DNA of 64,000 nucleotides from Porodaedalea pini (lineage: Eukaryota > Basidiomycota > Agaricomycetes > Hymenochaetales > Hymenochaetaceae): positions 62,001-126,000 of the forward strand of contig NBAY01000064.1 of the NCBI GenBank assembly GCA_002794775.1. The letters are read 5' to 3'. Positions within the stretch are counted from its first letter, which is position 1; the number at the start of each line of letters is the position of its first letter. The notes under the pieces were generated by a model. The model was not told where the DNA came from, ran no database searches, and worked only from the letters and a program-made list of their open reading frames with translations. Both the position numbers and the translations under genes were made by a program. This document shows positions 48,750-63,200 of this stretch, in pieces.

Positions 48750-49488
48750 TGTTAGGACTCGAACTTTCTGCTTTTCTTTTCTTTTCCTTTTACCATTTCC
48801 TTTCTTTTAATCACTCCTTTTCTTTTATTATAATTAACCACCTTTTTCAATCATTTCTCACACTCCCTTACACCTGACCTTCATTCATTCCATTCTGCTC
48901 CTTTATGTAATCTTAGATAATTAGGCAACCAGTTCTCACAAGGTGATCACTGTATATAAGGAAGAGGAATTGCATCTGAACACCTGTTCTGCTTTTCCTC
49001 TTACCTCCATGATGACCTAGGTGAGACCGCATCCCCCTCCTGTAGTAGAGTATATTGTATGAATCCTCTTACCTCCACGACGACCTAGTCTGAGTAAAGT
49101 GTGTCCTGAGCCCCCGCTCAAGTTATAGCACATCCTAGCCAACAGTCAGCCGAGGCTTGCCCAGTCCGAGTTGTCTCCTGGACTCCCACCTAACATAAAA
49201 GCAGAACCCCACCCAGGCTCATCCCCAGCATACATTGTCACTGTTGACTCACCTTCACTCAGTCTAGAGGAGCTTTCCCCTCGATGGACTCAACATGTAA
49301 ACCCCCTGAACAACAACCCTCAACCCTGCCTGGACATTTTCGGACATTCATGTATTACATAACATTTCCAACTGACTCTTCCCAACCCTGGCTCTTCATC
49401 TCTCCCTTTGGTGGAGGAACCATTTGATGTGGACATGGGTGACCCAACATGTACAGTCATCGATGTCATTGTCAATTGTCATCTCGGT
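48750..49488 (+). mobile_element. Chromovirus family 1, 5'-end fragment (LTR plus leader)
   Basis: LTR at 48750-49195 in sense orientation (446 bp), then the primer site AAAAGCAGAAC (49197-49207) and the untranslated leader up to the gag start area (49431-49488), colinear with the minus strand of 5067-4700. The fragment ends where the long solo LTR at 49489 is inserted. It keeps a TATATAAGG box (48953-48961) and GTTCTGCTTTT (48984-48994) inside the LTR. Confidence 0.9.
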
Positions 49489-50939
49489 GTAGCGCTTGAT
49501 TCACACTTAGGCGTCAGCCATCCCAGCATACCACCTGCTTTATTTATTATTATATACAGATACAAACCCCATAAACACAGTCAAGCACTTCGTTTCATCA
49601 CTGTCTATCTTACACTTCACATTTCACATGCTCAAATGGTCACACTTGGCCATTCGAGCATCAATATACCTTCAAAGCTCTCATATTATCCCTTAGTAAC
49701 ATCATAAATATGTTTGAATACTTTCATACACCCATTCTAACACCCATACCGCTTCCTATTCACACTCAAACACTTCGTTTCTTTTATATTCATTCCATAT
49801 CCCACTATATATGTGCTTGAGCACTCTTTCCACTTCATATTCACTTGTTTGAATGCTTGTAGCACAGCCAGATCATGCATTTGGGGACAGGGAAAGCATG
49901 GTATTTGAGCATGGGTCACTCAAACAGTCCTCAGGCCATCGACGTGTGATGTATCATGCTCGAATGACTGGATTCTGTCGTTCCCTGGGTTCTCCATGCG
50001 GTTCGAGCACTATTTATCATTGTCTATCACTCCCATGATGTGCATTTGTCACCATCACGCCCTTGGGGACATTAAAAACATTTGAACAGAATTGTTTGGA
50101 GCACACATGATAAGTTTCTTGGTTTCATTGGCCTCTTCGTTGATGTCAAACCATTATTCCCCTTCGAGTCTGCAATTTATCATGTTCCTGAGTCATTCCA
50201 TCCCTAACAAATGAGTATTCTGGCTCAATCGTGCACTGCACACACTCTCCTACCTCCGTATGTATGCTCGACTTTGATACCAAGCTCATTTCGCCTACAG
50301 TATAAATAGTGCACACCTTTGTACTTGTTCTGCAGAGGGAATACAGCCCCCAGTTCACTCCACAGTATACATTTCAAGTCCTATAAGTTGCCCGCACCTT
50401 CAGATCGTCTCTACTTAGCTCTATCAAACCTCCTTGACTGCTTGAACAGTGCATTCGACTCGGCACATACGCTCAAAGTCAATATTCCAAGCCTTTGAGC
50501 CCCAGACACACCCAACAGGGTACCATAACTGTGTACCCCCACCGCCCTACACATTAATTATCTACTAAGGAGCCATTCGAGTGTGTTGGAACACATACAA
50601 GGGCATTTGAGCACATTTTCGAGCCCATTCGAGCACTCGACGAGCGTCATCCAAAGACGCAGACCACTCAAGGAAGATTGACATAGCCCTGCACCTACCT
50701 CAACTTCAGATTTCAATCACTATAGTTATAGGGTCTGCATTGGGAGTTCAATTCCAACAGGTTCGAACACTTTGGCAAAGCCTCTGGACCAGTGGAGCCA
50801 CCGTTTTGAATGTTCGATCACTCTGTTTCTATTTGGTTGTCCCTCCTCGACTATTGAGCCACTGCAGTCTCCCTTGGGAAGAACATAGATTCGCCCTTGA
50901 GTCGACCGTCCGGTCTACAAAAGAGTCTGCATCGCAATA
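49489..50939 (+). mobile_element. Long solo LTR, family 2, forward copy (1451 bp)
   Basis: From TGTAGCGC (49489) to GCATCGCAATA (50939), flanked by the 4-bp duplication TCGG (49485-49488 and 50940-50943). Matched along its whole length by the inverted copy at 52407-56349 once that copy's insertion is removed (1451 against 1452 bp). It has no open frame, many short TTCGAGCA / TCGAATG words, and a TATAAATAG box at 50301-50309 followed by CTCCACAG-type sequence. Best read as an LTR, although the TG...TA ends are unusual. Confidence 0.85.
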
Positions 50940-50943
50940 TCGG

Positions 50944-51534
50944 ATGTTGTCTCTTTTTCTTTTTTGTTGCTTTCAGTAATGGCATGTCTTTTTAAAGATG
51001 GTTGCGTCGCCTGAGTTGTTTGTGTGTCTGTTTTGGGAGGACCTCTCTGTATTGGTCATGCCATCAGAGTCAGCGGAGATCACATTCATTGTGTGTTTTG
51101 GGCGATTCTTTCATGTGCTTCAATTGGGTCCTTCAGTGGGTGATTCATGACAGTGATAGTGTCATTTTCTCGTGGTCGGTGGCCGGTCGATCAGCAAATT
51201 TTTGTCTTTTAGTCCATTGTTTTGTATTTCATGTGTTTGGTGCCGGTCTGTGTCTCTGTATGGCCAGTTGTGATTTTTGTTTGGTGGTCCTGGCTCAGCA
51301 TAGTTATTTTCTTTGGTGTTTGCATTCCATTGAGCATCTGTATGTTGTGTGCCTTGTGGTTTCTTTTCATTTGGAGTGGCCTCATTGTTGAATGCTGGTG
51401 TTCAGTGTGTGCCTGGGTTCGTTGTGAGTCATTGGCAGGTTTGTGCTGTATTTGGTGTGGTCTGGATCTGCGGTATAGCCTGGGTGTGCCTCGTGTTCAT
51501 CTCATTGATTTGGTACCGATTCATTGACTATCAA
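50944..51534 (-). other. Internal retroelement sequence downstream of the family 3 protease
   Basis: On the minus strand it continues from the protease frame as a Thr/Pro/Asn/Gln-rich stretch broken by stops. No reverse transcriptase motif was seen. It may be the linker before pol, cut off by rearrangement at 50943. Confidence 0.4.
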
Positions 51535-52406
51535 AAATCCTCGTCCTCCTTGGCTGGTTGTTTTTGTTGTGTTCGTTCTCGAGTTGGAACTGTTATCTCT
51601 TCTTCCATTACCGGGTGGATTAGTTCTAGTACCTGGTCATTGATGTCTATATCCATCAACCGAGCCTTGCAGTGTGTGAGGAATGGTCGGCCGAGTAAGA
51701 TATCAAATGGTGCCGGGTGTACAACTTGTGCTTGTACGAGTACTGAGAACCCTCCAAGTCCTATCCTGAGTCACAGTATTAGTCTGAGCGATTGGGTCCT
51801 AGATGTGTCTGCTGTCTTGATAATGATTCATTCGTTATTTAGAGTCAGCGATCCTAGGTGTTTCCATACATCCCGAGAAAGCCCTATAAATGAAGCTCCA
51901 GTGTCAAGTAGTCCTTCTACCTTGACTTTTCCATCCAGCCATACATCTATGACTCAAATTGGTACAGTTGCTGGTGTGATTGGTTCCCTTTCTGTTGTTT
52001 CATCTGGTGATCCTGGCCTGGGTCCTACTGAGTACATGGCTGTGCCTTCCTCTTCAAGGTTTATCAGACTTCACTTTGCTGTCATCATCTCCTTGCACTT
52101 TTGTCTGACCTCTGGCAAGGTTGCCAACAATTCTCAACCTGATATTGACACCATGGAATCCAAGAATTGGCGAAACACTGCATCAACCATTGCAGGGTCA
52201 TTAGCTGGTGTGTTGTATTTGAACTGAGGCCTCTGTATGTCTATCATTGGATTGGGATGTCTGGGCTTTGGTTCTGTCCTTTCCCATGGTGGTGCTACAT
52301 GGACTTGCATAGGCTTGCTCAGTGGAATAGAGTTGGGTACCAATTCTTTGGTTGTTTTGGGCTCAGCCAATTCTGTCTCCTTTCCTTTGACTGTTTCAGT
52401 TTCCGG
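51535..52406 (-). pseudogene. Ty3/gypsy family 3, gag end and retropepsin
   Basis: Minus-strand frame from the insertion point at 52406 (ETETVKGKETELAEPK) through a hydrophilic gag-end segment (NPMIDIQRPQFKYNTPAND) to an aspartic protease: VEGLLDTGASFIGLSRDVW (catalytic DTGA, about 51895) and FDILLGRPFLTHCKARL (about 51695), with the flap region between, ending near 51535. A few frame changes occur. It is the continuation of the gag at 56350-56926 and 63201-64000, split by two later insertions. Confidence 0.82.
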
Positions 52407-53540
52407 TATCGCGATGCAGACTCTTTTTGTAGACCAAACGGTCGACTCGAGGGTGAATCTATGTTCTTCCCAAGGGAGACTGCGGTGACTTGATAGTTGA
52501 GGAGGGACAACCAAATAGAAACGGAGTGACCGAACACTCAAGACAATGGCTCTACTGGTTCAGAAGCTTTGCCAAGGCGCTTGATTCTGTCAGAATTGAG
52601 CTCCCAACGCAGACCCTATAACTATAGCGATTGAAATCTGAAGTTGAGGTAGGTGCAGGCCCATATCAGGCTGTTCCAGACGGTTCAGATCCCTGGTTGG
52701 TGTTCATCGAGCATTTGAACGTGCTTGAAAAGGTGCTCGAAGGTGTTTGAATGTATCCCAATGCAATTGAGCGACTTCTTAGTAGGCAGCGAACGTGCAG
52801 GGCGACGGAAGTATGCAGGTATGATACCCTGTTGGGTTTGTCGGGCGCTCGAAGACTTGGAATATCGGTTTCGAGCGTATGTGGTGAACCAAATGCGCTA
52901 TTCGAGTGGTTGGCCAAGCTTGTTAAAGCAGAGCAGGGATGAACTGAAGATGAGAACGACTTATAAGACTCGAAATGTGTACTGTGGGGCAAACTGGGGG
53001 TGTATTCCCTCTGCAGAATGAGTACAAAGGTGTGCACTATTTATACTCTGGGCGAAACGAGCTCGGTACCGACGTTGAACATACATACGGAGGTGGAGGA
53101 GTGCGTGTAGTGCGTATTCGAGTCAGAATAGTCATATGTTAGGGATGGAATGACTCGAGAACATGATAAATCATGGACTCGAAGGGGAATAATGGTTCAA
53201 CATCAATAAAAAGACCAATGAAACCCAAGAAACTTATCATGTGTGCTCCAACAACTCCATTCAAATGTCCTCAAATGTTCCTAGGGCATGATGGCGATGA
53301 ATGCACACTCTGGAAGTGATAGACAATGATAAATAACGCTCAAGCTCCATGGAGAACGCAGCGAATGACGGAATCCGGTCGTTCAAGCGTGATACATTTA
53401 ATGTTGACGGCCCGGGGACCATTCGAGCAACCCATGCTGGAACCCAATGTGTTCCCTGAGCCCAACCGCATGATCCGGCTGTGCTATAAGTGTTTGAATG
53501 AGTGAATATGAAGTGGAAAGAGTGCTCGAGCGCATATATA

Positions 53541-56029
<2,489 letters not shown>

Positions 56030-56349
56030 TAGTGGGATATGGAATGAATATAAAGGAAACGAAGCATTCAAGTGTGAATAGGAAGTGGTATGAGTGTTCG
56101 AATGGGTGTATGAAAGTATTCGAACGTATTTATGAGGTTACTAATGGATCATATGAAAGATTTGAAGGTATATTGATGCTCGAATGGCCAAGTGTGACCA
56201 TTCAAGCATGTGAAATGTGAAGTGTAAGATAGACAGTGATGAAACGAAGTGCTTGACTGTGTTTATGGGGTTTGTATCTGTATATAATAATAAATAAAGT
56301 GGGTGGTATGCTGGGATGGCTGACGCCTAAGCACGAATTGAGCGCTACA

Positions 56350-56926
56350 CCGGTACACCCAAGTCTGTAGCTGGTTCGCGTCCTTCTTGTTCTTTCGTTG
56401 GTTTCGTTGTGCGCTTAGGTGATGGAGAGTTGGCTTTTCCTGTATTTGCCAGTCTTGCTGATCATCTCTGCTGCCCATGAGAATTGCCCGTATCATTGAA
56501 CCTTCCTTCCTTCCTTCCCCTACATATTCATCCTGGATTTCTTCGATGTGGGCTTCCTCCTTACATGGCTGGGTCAGCATATACATACTTGGTCCTGATA
56601 TGGTGGGATAGTACGTATCAAACAAGTTCGCCATTTGGTGTGGTGGTGGATCTTGTAGCACTGTCATGTCAACAGGAATAGTCATACCTGGAGGGACTTT
56701 GTTTGGGTGGTCTCAGTAGTACAAGTTCATTCGATCCAGTAGAGAAGAGCCTTGAGGTCCCGGTGGTAGTCATGTTCCTCCTGGCATCACAACAAATCCT
56801 TGTGCATCCAAGGCCAATAGTCGCCGGTTCAGCAATGTGTCCCTGATTGTACAGTCCCTGAATAGGTGTGCGGTGCTGTGGCACATTGCACACGTTCGGG
56901 GTCCTGTATTCCTTACCTGCATATTT
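56350..56926 (-). pseudogene. Ty3/gypsy family 3 gag, middle segment with zinc knuckle
   Basis: Minus strand from the insertion site at 56926: MQVRNTGPRTCAMCHSTAHLFRDC, a CX2CX4HX4C zinc knuckle (about 56900-56860), then LLALDAQGFVVMPGG, a TGA, SSLLDRMNLYY, another TGA, and PGMTIPVDMTVLQDPPPHQM. Later reading shifts frame to KPTKEQEGREPATDLGVP at 56353, where it meets the solo LTR. Upstream part at 63201-64000, downstream part at 51535-52406. Confidence 0.8.
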
Positions 56927-57368
56927 TGTTAGGCGGGAGTCCGGGAGACGGCTCAGACTGGGCAGGCCTCGGCTGACTGTCGTCTAAGACGTGCTATACT
57001 CGAGTGTGGACTCGGGACACACTTTTCTCAGGCTAGGTCGTCGCGGAGGTAAGAGGATTAATACAAGTCTAAACTAATACAAGGGGGATGAGTCTCACCT
57101 AGGTTGTCGCGGAGGTAAGAGGAAAAGCAGAACAAGGAGTTCATGCAATTCCTGAGGCCTCTTATAGTGACAACCTGAGACTATATTACCTAACATTACA
57201 TAACGAGCAGGAATGGAACAAATGAAGGTCGTGTGAAAGGAGTGTGTGAAGTGATTGGAAAGATGATTAAAGATAATAAGAAAGGGCGGTTAAAAGAAAA
57301 GAAATGATGAAAGGAAAATAAGTGATAAAAGGAAAATAAAAGATAGGGTGAAAGTTCAAGTCCTAACA
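56927..57368 (-). repeat. 3' LTR of the full-length chromovirus
   Basis: 442 bp, TGTTAGG...CCTAACA in plus reading. It differs from the 5' LTR at nine positions, all CpG against TpG or CpA. Confidence 0.96.
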
Positions 57369-60300
57369 TTACCCCCCCCTCAAGGCTGGGCGTCCCGACC
57401 AGCCATGATCGTGGTCGACTGGTTTGGTGTTGATGAAGCATGGGTGAAGCTGTTGGCGAGGAAGGTTGAGCTTTCGAGGGGCACCGGGGTGTTTCTGATA
57501 GAACTCGGCGATCGCCTCCTTTGCGTTCTCGCCAAAGTCCATCTCGGGCTGCCAAGTCGGTTCGTTGTAGCCAACCCACTTGACGAGGTATTGAAGCTTC
57601 CCTCGGTGCAGACGCGAGTCTAGGACTTCCTCGATTTCGTACTCTTCCTCATTGTCGACGATTTCAGGTGGTGGCGGCGGCTGTTGTTTCTGACTTTCGA
57701 AGGACGGTTCAACTGCGAGTTTCAGGAGGGCCTCATTGAAGACTGGGTGGACCTTTTTCCATCACTTTGGGAGCTTGAGCTTGTACGTGCTCGCTCCTAC
57801 CTTGTCGATGATCTCGAAGGGACCATACCACTTGTCCGCTAGCTTCTTCGTTGGCGAGTCTGTGCTGATGTTTCGCCCATCAAGGAAAACCTTGTCTCCA
57901 GCGTTGTACTCCACCGAAGCCCCTGCTGTCCGGTCGTGATAGTGCTTCATGTCCTCTGCTGCCTTGACCAGATTGTCCTTTGCTACACGATGAGTCTCCT
58001 TGATGTGCTTCACGAATTCTTCCGCCGACATGTTGGCAGAGGAGGTTCGTACGGTGTCGAAGCTTAAGGGGTGACGTCCTGTGTTCGCATAGAAGGGGGA
58101 CATTTTTGTCGCCAAGTGTTCGCGGTTGTTGTATGCGAACTCTGCGAGGGGGAGCCAGTCCTTCCAGTCCGATTGACGATGGTTGACGAAGAGTCGAAGA
58201 TACTGTTTGAGCTCTTGGTTAACGTGTTCCGTTTGACCATCCGTCTGTGGGTGATACGCCGTTGACGGGTTGCCTTCGATGTGTAGGAGTTTGTACAGCT
58301 CCTTCATCATCGAAGCGTCGAACTGCATGCCTCGGTCATGGATGATCTTTTTTGGTAAACCGTGGAGGCGGAAGACATGGTCGCGGTACAGCTGGGCCAT
58401 GCCTTCTGCTGACAGCTTCGTCGTCGTCGGGATCACGTGCATCTGTTTCAAAAACCTATCAATGAAGACGCAGATCGCGTTATGCCCCTTGGAGTCCGGT
58501 AGCTCTCCGATGAGGTCGACTGTGACGATTTCCCAGGGGCCCTCTGGGATTGCATTTGGGTGGAGTGGCCTTGATCTCGACGCCCTCAGAGCCTTTGTTC
58601 GCTGACAGCGATCACACCCTCGGACATATGCTCGGACGTCGGAGAACATTGACGTCCACCAGAAGTCTCGACGGACGAGCTCCACCGTCTTTGACGCTCC
58701 CGGGTGTCCCGTCAGAGCCGAGTCATGACATTCCTGTAATACGGCCTCCTTCATTGACGACGGCACGTATACTTTGCCTTTCATGCACCACAACCCGTCG
58801 ACCTCTGTCATCCCTATCGGCCTCTCCGACTCGCGTTGCGCCCTCTGCGCTTCACCCACTCTGTCCAACACCTCATCACGCGACGTCCTCACCACCCCAC
58901 GATTCAGCCACTTGTCTTTGATGAACACGACACCGTCGTTGTCATCCTTGCCCTCGTCGTAGCCCGCCTTGCGCGGCAGTAAGTCTGCCTTGCCCATCGT
59001 CTTACCCGACTTGTGTTTGAGGTGGAAGTCGAATTCCTCGAGTTCTGTCCGCCAGCGAGCTTGTCGGTAGCTTAGCTTTTGCGCCGACCTGAAGTAGGTA
59101 AGGTTAGCATGATCGGACCAGATTTTGATGGGATGACGGGCACCGAGGAGGTATTGCCTCCACTCCTTGAGTGCCAAAACAATCGCGAGCATCTCTTTGT
59201 CGTAGATCTCGTAGTTTCATTCTGCCGGTAGGAGCACTTCCGACCTGTAGGCGACCACCCTCCACTTGCCTTCCTGCTTTTGCAACAGCACCCCTCCCAG
59301 AGCGAAGTTCGATGAGTCTGCTTCGACGCGGAAAGGGCCCTCATCATTTGCGATGGCCAGGACTGGAGGTGAGCAGAGACGTCGTCTCAACTCCTTGAAC
59401 GCCTCCTGCTGTTCGGTCTCCCATACCCAGTCCTTCTTGCCTGTCAGCGACGTCAGTGGATGGACTACCTTGCTGTAATCCTTGATGAACCGTCGCAGCC
59501 AGTTGCCCATACTGAGGAATTGCTGTAGCTGTTTGACGTTTTGTGGGACGGGCCAGTCTGCGATTGCCTTCGTCTTTGCTGGGTCCGCTTTGATCTCGCC
59601 ATTGCCGACAATGTGGCCGAGGTACTTCACCTCCTTGGCGTCGAACTCGCACTTTTCTGGTTTCAGGTACAAGCCATTCTCTCGCAGGATCTGAAGGATG
59701 CACCTCGACGTCTTGATATGTTCCTCGAGAGTTTGTGAGAGAATCAGTATGTCATTGAGGTAGACGATGATCAGGTTGTCGTATATCAATCCCTTGAAGA
59801 TGTGATTGACAAAAGCTTGGAACATCGCTGGTGCGTTGCAGAGACCAAAAAAACATTACCGTCGGTTCAAAGAGGCCCATATTCATGCGAAATGCTGCCT
59901 TCCATTCATCGCCTTTGTGGATCCGGACGTTGTAGTATCCCCAGCAAAGGTCAAGCTTCGTGATGTATTTTGCTTTCTTGACCTTGTCGACTAGTTCGTC
60001 GATGAGAGGGAGGGGATACTTGTTCTTGATCGTACCGTCATTGAGCTTATGGTAGTCCTGGATCGGGCGTAGTGATTTGTCGGCCTTCTTGATGAAGAAG
60101 AAGGGCAACACCATAGGCGATATAGACCTTCGGATGCGACCAGACTTCAAGTTCTCATCTAGGAAGTCCTTGAGCGACCGCTGTTCCGTTGGCGTGAGCA
60201 GGTAGATTTTGCAGTCACTAGGTTTGAAGTCGGGTTTGAGATCAATGACGTGGTCCCATGGTTGGTGTTTAGGCAACTTCTCAAACCCCTTTTCTGAGAA

Positions 60301-60960
60301 TACATCGGCATAGTCGTTGAGGTATGCGGGCCAGGACGCCTTGTCCATTCGCACCTCTCTCACCCTCCTAGTCTCCTTCACGTCCTCCTTCTCGATCGTG
60401 CACCCCTCCGGGCAATGGGTGAATTCAATCAAACCCGCCTTCCAGTCGACCTCTGGGTTGTGACGTCGAAGCCAATCGTAACCCAGGAAGATGTTGGACG
60501 ACGCCAGCGATGTCACCACAAGGACAATCTTCTCCCTGTGGTTCCCAATCATAAGTTCGACGTTGACATATTCTTCAATCAGGCCGGCTTCATTGTGCGT
60601 GCCGTCAGCGTTGAGCACTGCGAGGGGCCGAATGTATCGTTTGGTCTCCAACCCGTATCACTCGACGAACCTTACGTCGATGCATGATCCTGTGCATCCT
60701 GAATCCACGAGGGCATGCGCATCCACCTCTCTCACCTCACCCGCTACGCTGTGTCCTACGTTCAGGAGGAGGTCCAGCTGGCGTCCGCAAGTTCCCCTCA
60801 TGAACAACTGTTCATACTCCTCATCCTTATTCACACCGGTGGGGACTTCGTAATTGGGAAAACCATCAACGTCGTTTGCATCTATGTATTGTACAGACGG
60901 TTGGTTATATTTTAGCGAACCCGGATTCGAAGCCCCTTGTTCTTCTCGGTCAGTCGCCCC
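57369..60960 (-). pseudogene. pol of full-length chromovirus, with C-terminal chromodomain
   Basis: Order on the minus strand: protease (about 60400-60900, IFLGYDWL), RT (about 59700-60380, LDLCWGYYNV; the YxDD box reads YLND here, near 59755), RNase H (59217 to about 59000), integrase zinc finger (HDSALTGHPGASKT...CDRCQRTK), core (DLIGELPDSKG, IHDRG, YHPQTDGQTEH), GPY/F-type module (KWYGPFEIIDKVG) and a chromodomain (EEYEIEEVLDSR..KLQYLVKWVGYNEPTWQP, about 57645-57530). The frame ends TAA at 57371-57369, touching the 3' LTR. Lesions: TGA at 57762-57764 (CGA in the left copy), TGA at 59217-59219, an extra T near 59850 that shifts frame in RT, and Asp to Asn in the RT catalytic box. Confidence 0.9.
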
Positions 60961-60965
60961 AATGG

Positions 60966-62450
60966 CTACGCCTGACCACTCGCAAAACCCTGCGAGTCGA
61001 CGACCTCTTCATCATTGTTATCTTCCTCCACATAGTCCTCCACAGTCAACCTTTGAGTGTCTACGACTTCCTCGAATGCCGATTCCTTCATCGCCCCTAG
61101 TTCGTCGGCGAGGAGGCGACGTTCGCCGGGCGCCATCATCTGCAGCATTCGCTGCACGATCGTCTTTCCCTGTGGGTACGCATCCTTAAAGTGACCGAGC
61201 TGACCACATATCCAGCACACGCATCGGCGGTGCGCCTCGTTCATGGAGACGTCCATCGGCTGGCCAGCTCCTCTGAACGTGATGCCTGTTGCGTCGCGTT
61301 TGTCAATGTGGGGGATGGCCACCTGGCGACGAGCTGGGGGTCCGTGCTGCTGCTGCGGGCATGGGGGGGGTGGGAAGGTGCGTCCTCATTGGATGGCGCG
61401 AATCTGTTGTTCACCCCAATCGATTTCGATCGCTTTCTTCTTCCAGTCCTCATACGTTATCGGGACTGGCGTCGACCGTAGTACCCCTCTCACCACTTCG
61501 ATGTTCATGGCCCACTTCAGTCAATCGCAGATGACGCTGTCGTCTGTCAAACCCGCTCTTGTGATGACGACATCAAGGTCCTGGAAGAACTCGTCGGCAG
61601 TGAGGTCCTTTTGAACCTTGGTCCGGAATTTCGCCAGCGCCTTTTCCTTCCAGTTCGGGTCATCGAACGAGGCGTCCAGGCGCTCTTGGAATCTAGTCCA
61701 GCTGTCGGTGAAGGTTACGATACCGGCCGTCGTTGATTCCTCTACATAGTTCTGTGCCCAAGTTGCCGCATTACCGCCTTTCAAGTAGGAGAGAGCCACG
61801 TAGATCTTGCTTTCTGATGTGGGGTACCTGTTCGGATTGGCTGAGACGAAGAGGAGGACCTCACGCTTGAAGTCTAGGTAGTCATCGCCGCCAGTGAATT
61901 CACGTGGCCGGGCGACGTCGATGTTGGGGGTCAGGGGGTTTGCTGCCGCGACCGGTGCTGGGGCATTGTTTGCCTGATGGGCGAAGGCATTCGCGACGAT
62001 GGCCGTGATCTGCGCCATCTGATGTTGGTTGAAACCTTCTACTGACATCGCTGGTTCAGGTGCGGGGGTTGAAGGTTCCGGGGGAGTCGGTGGCGAGGGG
62101 TCTCTGTTAGTCTCGCGGTAAGGACCTGGGGTCGGTGGTAGGTTGACCGTGGACGCCGATGGTGCAGGCGACGATGGAGCAGCTGGGGGCCACCTGGCTC
62201 TCCTTCCTCATTCGTCTGATGAATACCAGCCGTGTCGGACTTCACTCCACCAGATGTCGTGAGTGACGCCGCTATTGTTGGTCGCGACGTAGCCTGGTCA
62301 GTCTGGATCCCAACGGGCTGATGCAGGAAGGGCCCATCTCTGTTCGTCGGTAAGATCTATCTTGACGTTGGCAGAGGGACGGGGATCAGTTGTGCGTTCG
62401 AACCGGGGTTACACCAACGTTGAACGGGTTCGTCGGCGAAGTTGATGATG
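60966..62450 (-). pseudogene. gag of full-length chromovirus
   Basis: Colinear with the left copy at 3208-4719. The capsid part (about 62048-61521) is open; TGA at 61521-61523 follows DDSVICD where the left copy has an Arg codon. The zinc knuckle reads CWICGQLGHFKDAY, with the last Cys changed to Tyr. The N-terminal third has frame changes. The acidic tail ends near 60966. Confidence 0.87.
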
Positions 62451-62746
62451 AGGCGGTAGGATCCGAGCAAGATTACAAATGAGATTGTCGTTGAGGCTTG
62501 TACTCACTTGGTTACCCACGTCCATGTCAGGTGCGTGCTCCACCAGAGGCTAATTCTGAGAGCCAGGGTCGGGAAGAGTCGGTTGTAAAGTTTACGTAAT
62601 ACATGAACATCCGAAAACGTCCAGGCAGGGTTGAGGGTTGTTGTTTAGGAGGTTTACACGTCAAGTCCTTCGAGGGGAACACTCCTCTAGACCGAGTGAA
62701 GGCGAGTCAACAGCGACGACGTACACTGGGGATGAGCCTGGGTGTG

Positions 62747-62757
62747 GTTCTGCTTTT
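62747..62757 (-). promoter_or_regulatory. Putative self-priming primer binding site
   Basis: The sense strand reads AAAAGCAGAAC starting one base after the 5' LTR. It is perfectly complementary over 11 nt to GTTCTGCTTTT in the LTR (62955-62965). This is the layout of Tf1-type self-primed elements, in which the 5' end of the mRNA folds back as primer. The same pair occurs in the other family 1 copies. Confidence 0.6.
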
Positions 62758-62758
62758 A

Positions 62759-63200
62759 TGTTAGGCGGGAGTCCAGGAGACAGCTCGGACTGGGCAGGCC
62801 TCGGCTGACTGTCATCTAAGATGTGCTATACTCGAGTGTGGACTCGGGACACACTTTTCTCAGGCTAGGTCGTCGTGGAGGTAAGAGGATTAATACAAGT
62901 CTAAACTAATACAAGGGGGACGAGTCTCACCTAGGTTGTCGCGGAGGTAAGAGGAAAAGCAGAACAAGGAGTTCATGCAATTCCTGAGGCCTCTTATAGT
63001 GACAACCTGAGACTATATTACCTAACATTACATAACGAGCGGGAATGGAACGAATGAAGGTCGTGTGAAAGGAGTGTGTGAAGTGATTGGAAAGATGATT
63101 AAAGATAATAAGAAAGGGCGGTTAAAAGAAAAGAAATGATGAAAGGAAAATAAGTGATAAAAGGAAAATAAAAGATAGGGTGAAAGTTCAAGTCCTAACA
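62759..63200 (-). repeat. 5' LTR of the full-length chromovirus
   Basis: 442 bp. On the sense (minus) strand it carries TATAAGAGG (about 62998-62990) and, 33 nt further, GTTCTGCTTTT (62965-62955), the likely start of the transcript. Confidence 0.96.

Larger units (their letters stand above)
56927..63200 (-). mobile_element. Full-length Ty3/gypsy chromovirus, family 1 (6274 bp)
   Basis: LTRs of 442 bp at 56927-57368 (3') and 62759-63200 (5'), flanked by the perfect duplication TATTT (56922-56926 and 63201-63205). A polypurine tract (TTGAGGGGGGGG, 57372-57383 on the minus strand) abuts the 3' LTR, and the putative primer site lies next to the 5' LTR. Gag, protease, RT, RNase H, integrase and chromodomain are all present in order, but with several stops and a frameshift, so this copy is not autonomous as read. 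It is inserted in the gag of a family 3 element. Confidence 0.97.

Noticed and set aside
49489..50551. Shorter LTR ending at CTACA (50551)
   Set aside because: The match with the inverted copy and the paired 4-bp duplications put the end at 50939 instead.
51002..52227. Plus-strand Cys/Leu/Ser-rich open frames, at first sight a membrane protein
   Set aside because: They are the reverse strand of the retropepsin and its linker; the minus strand carries DTGA and LLGRPFL.
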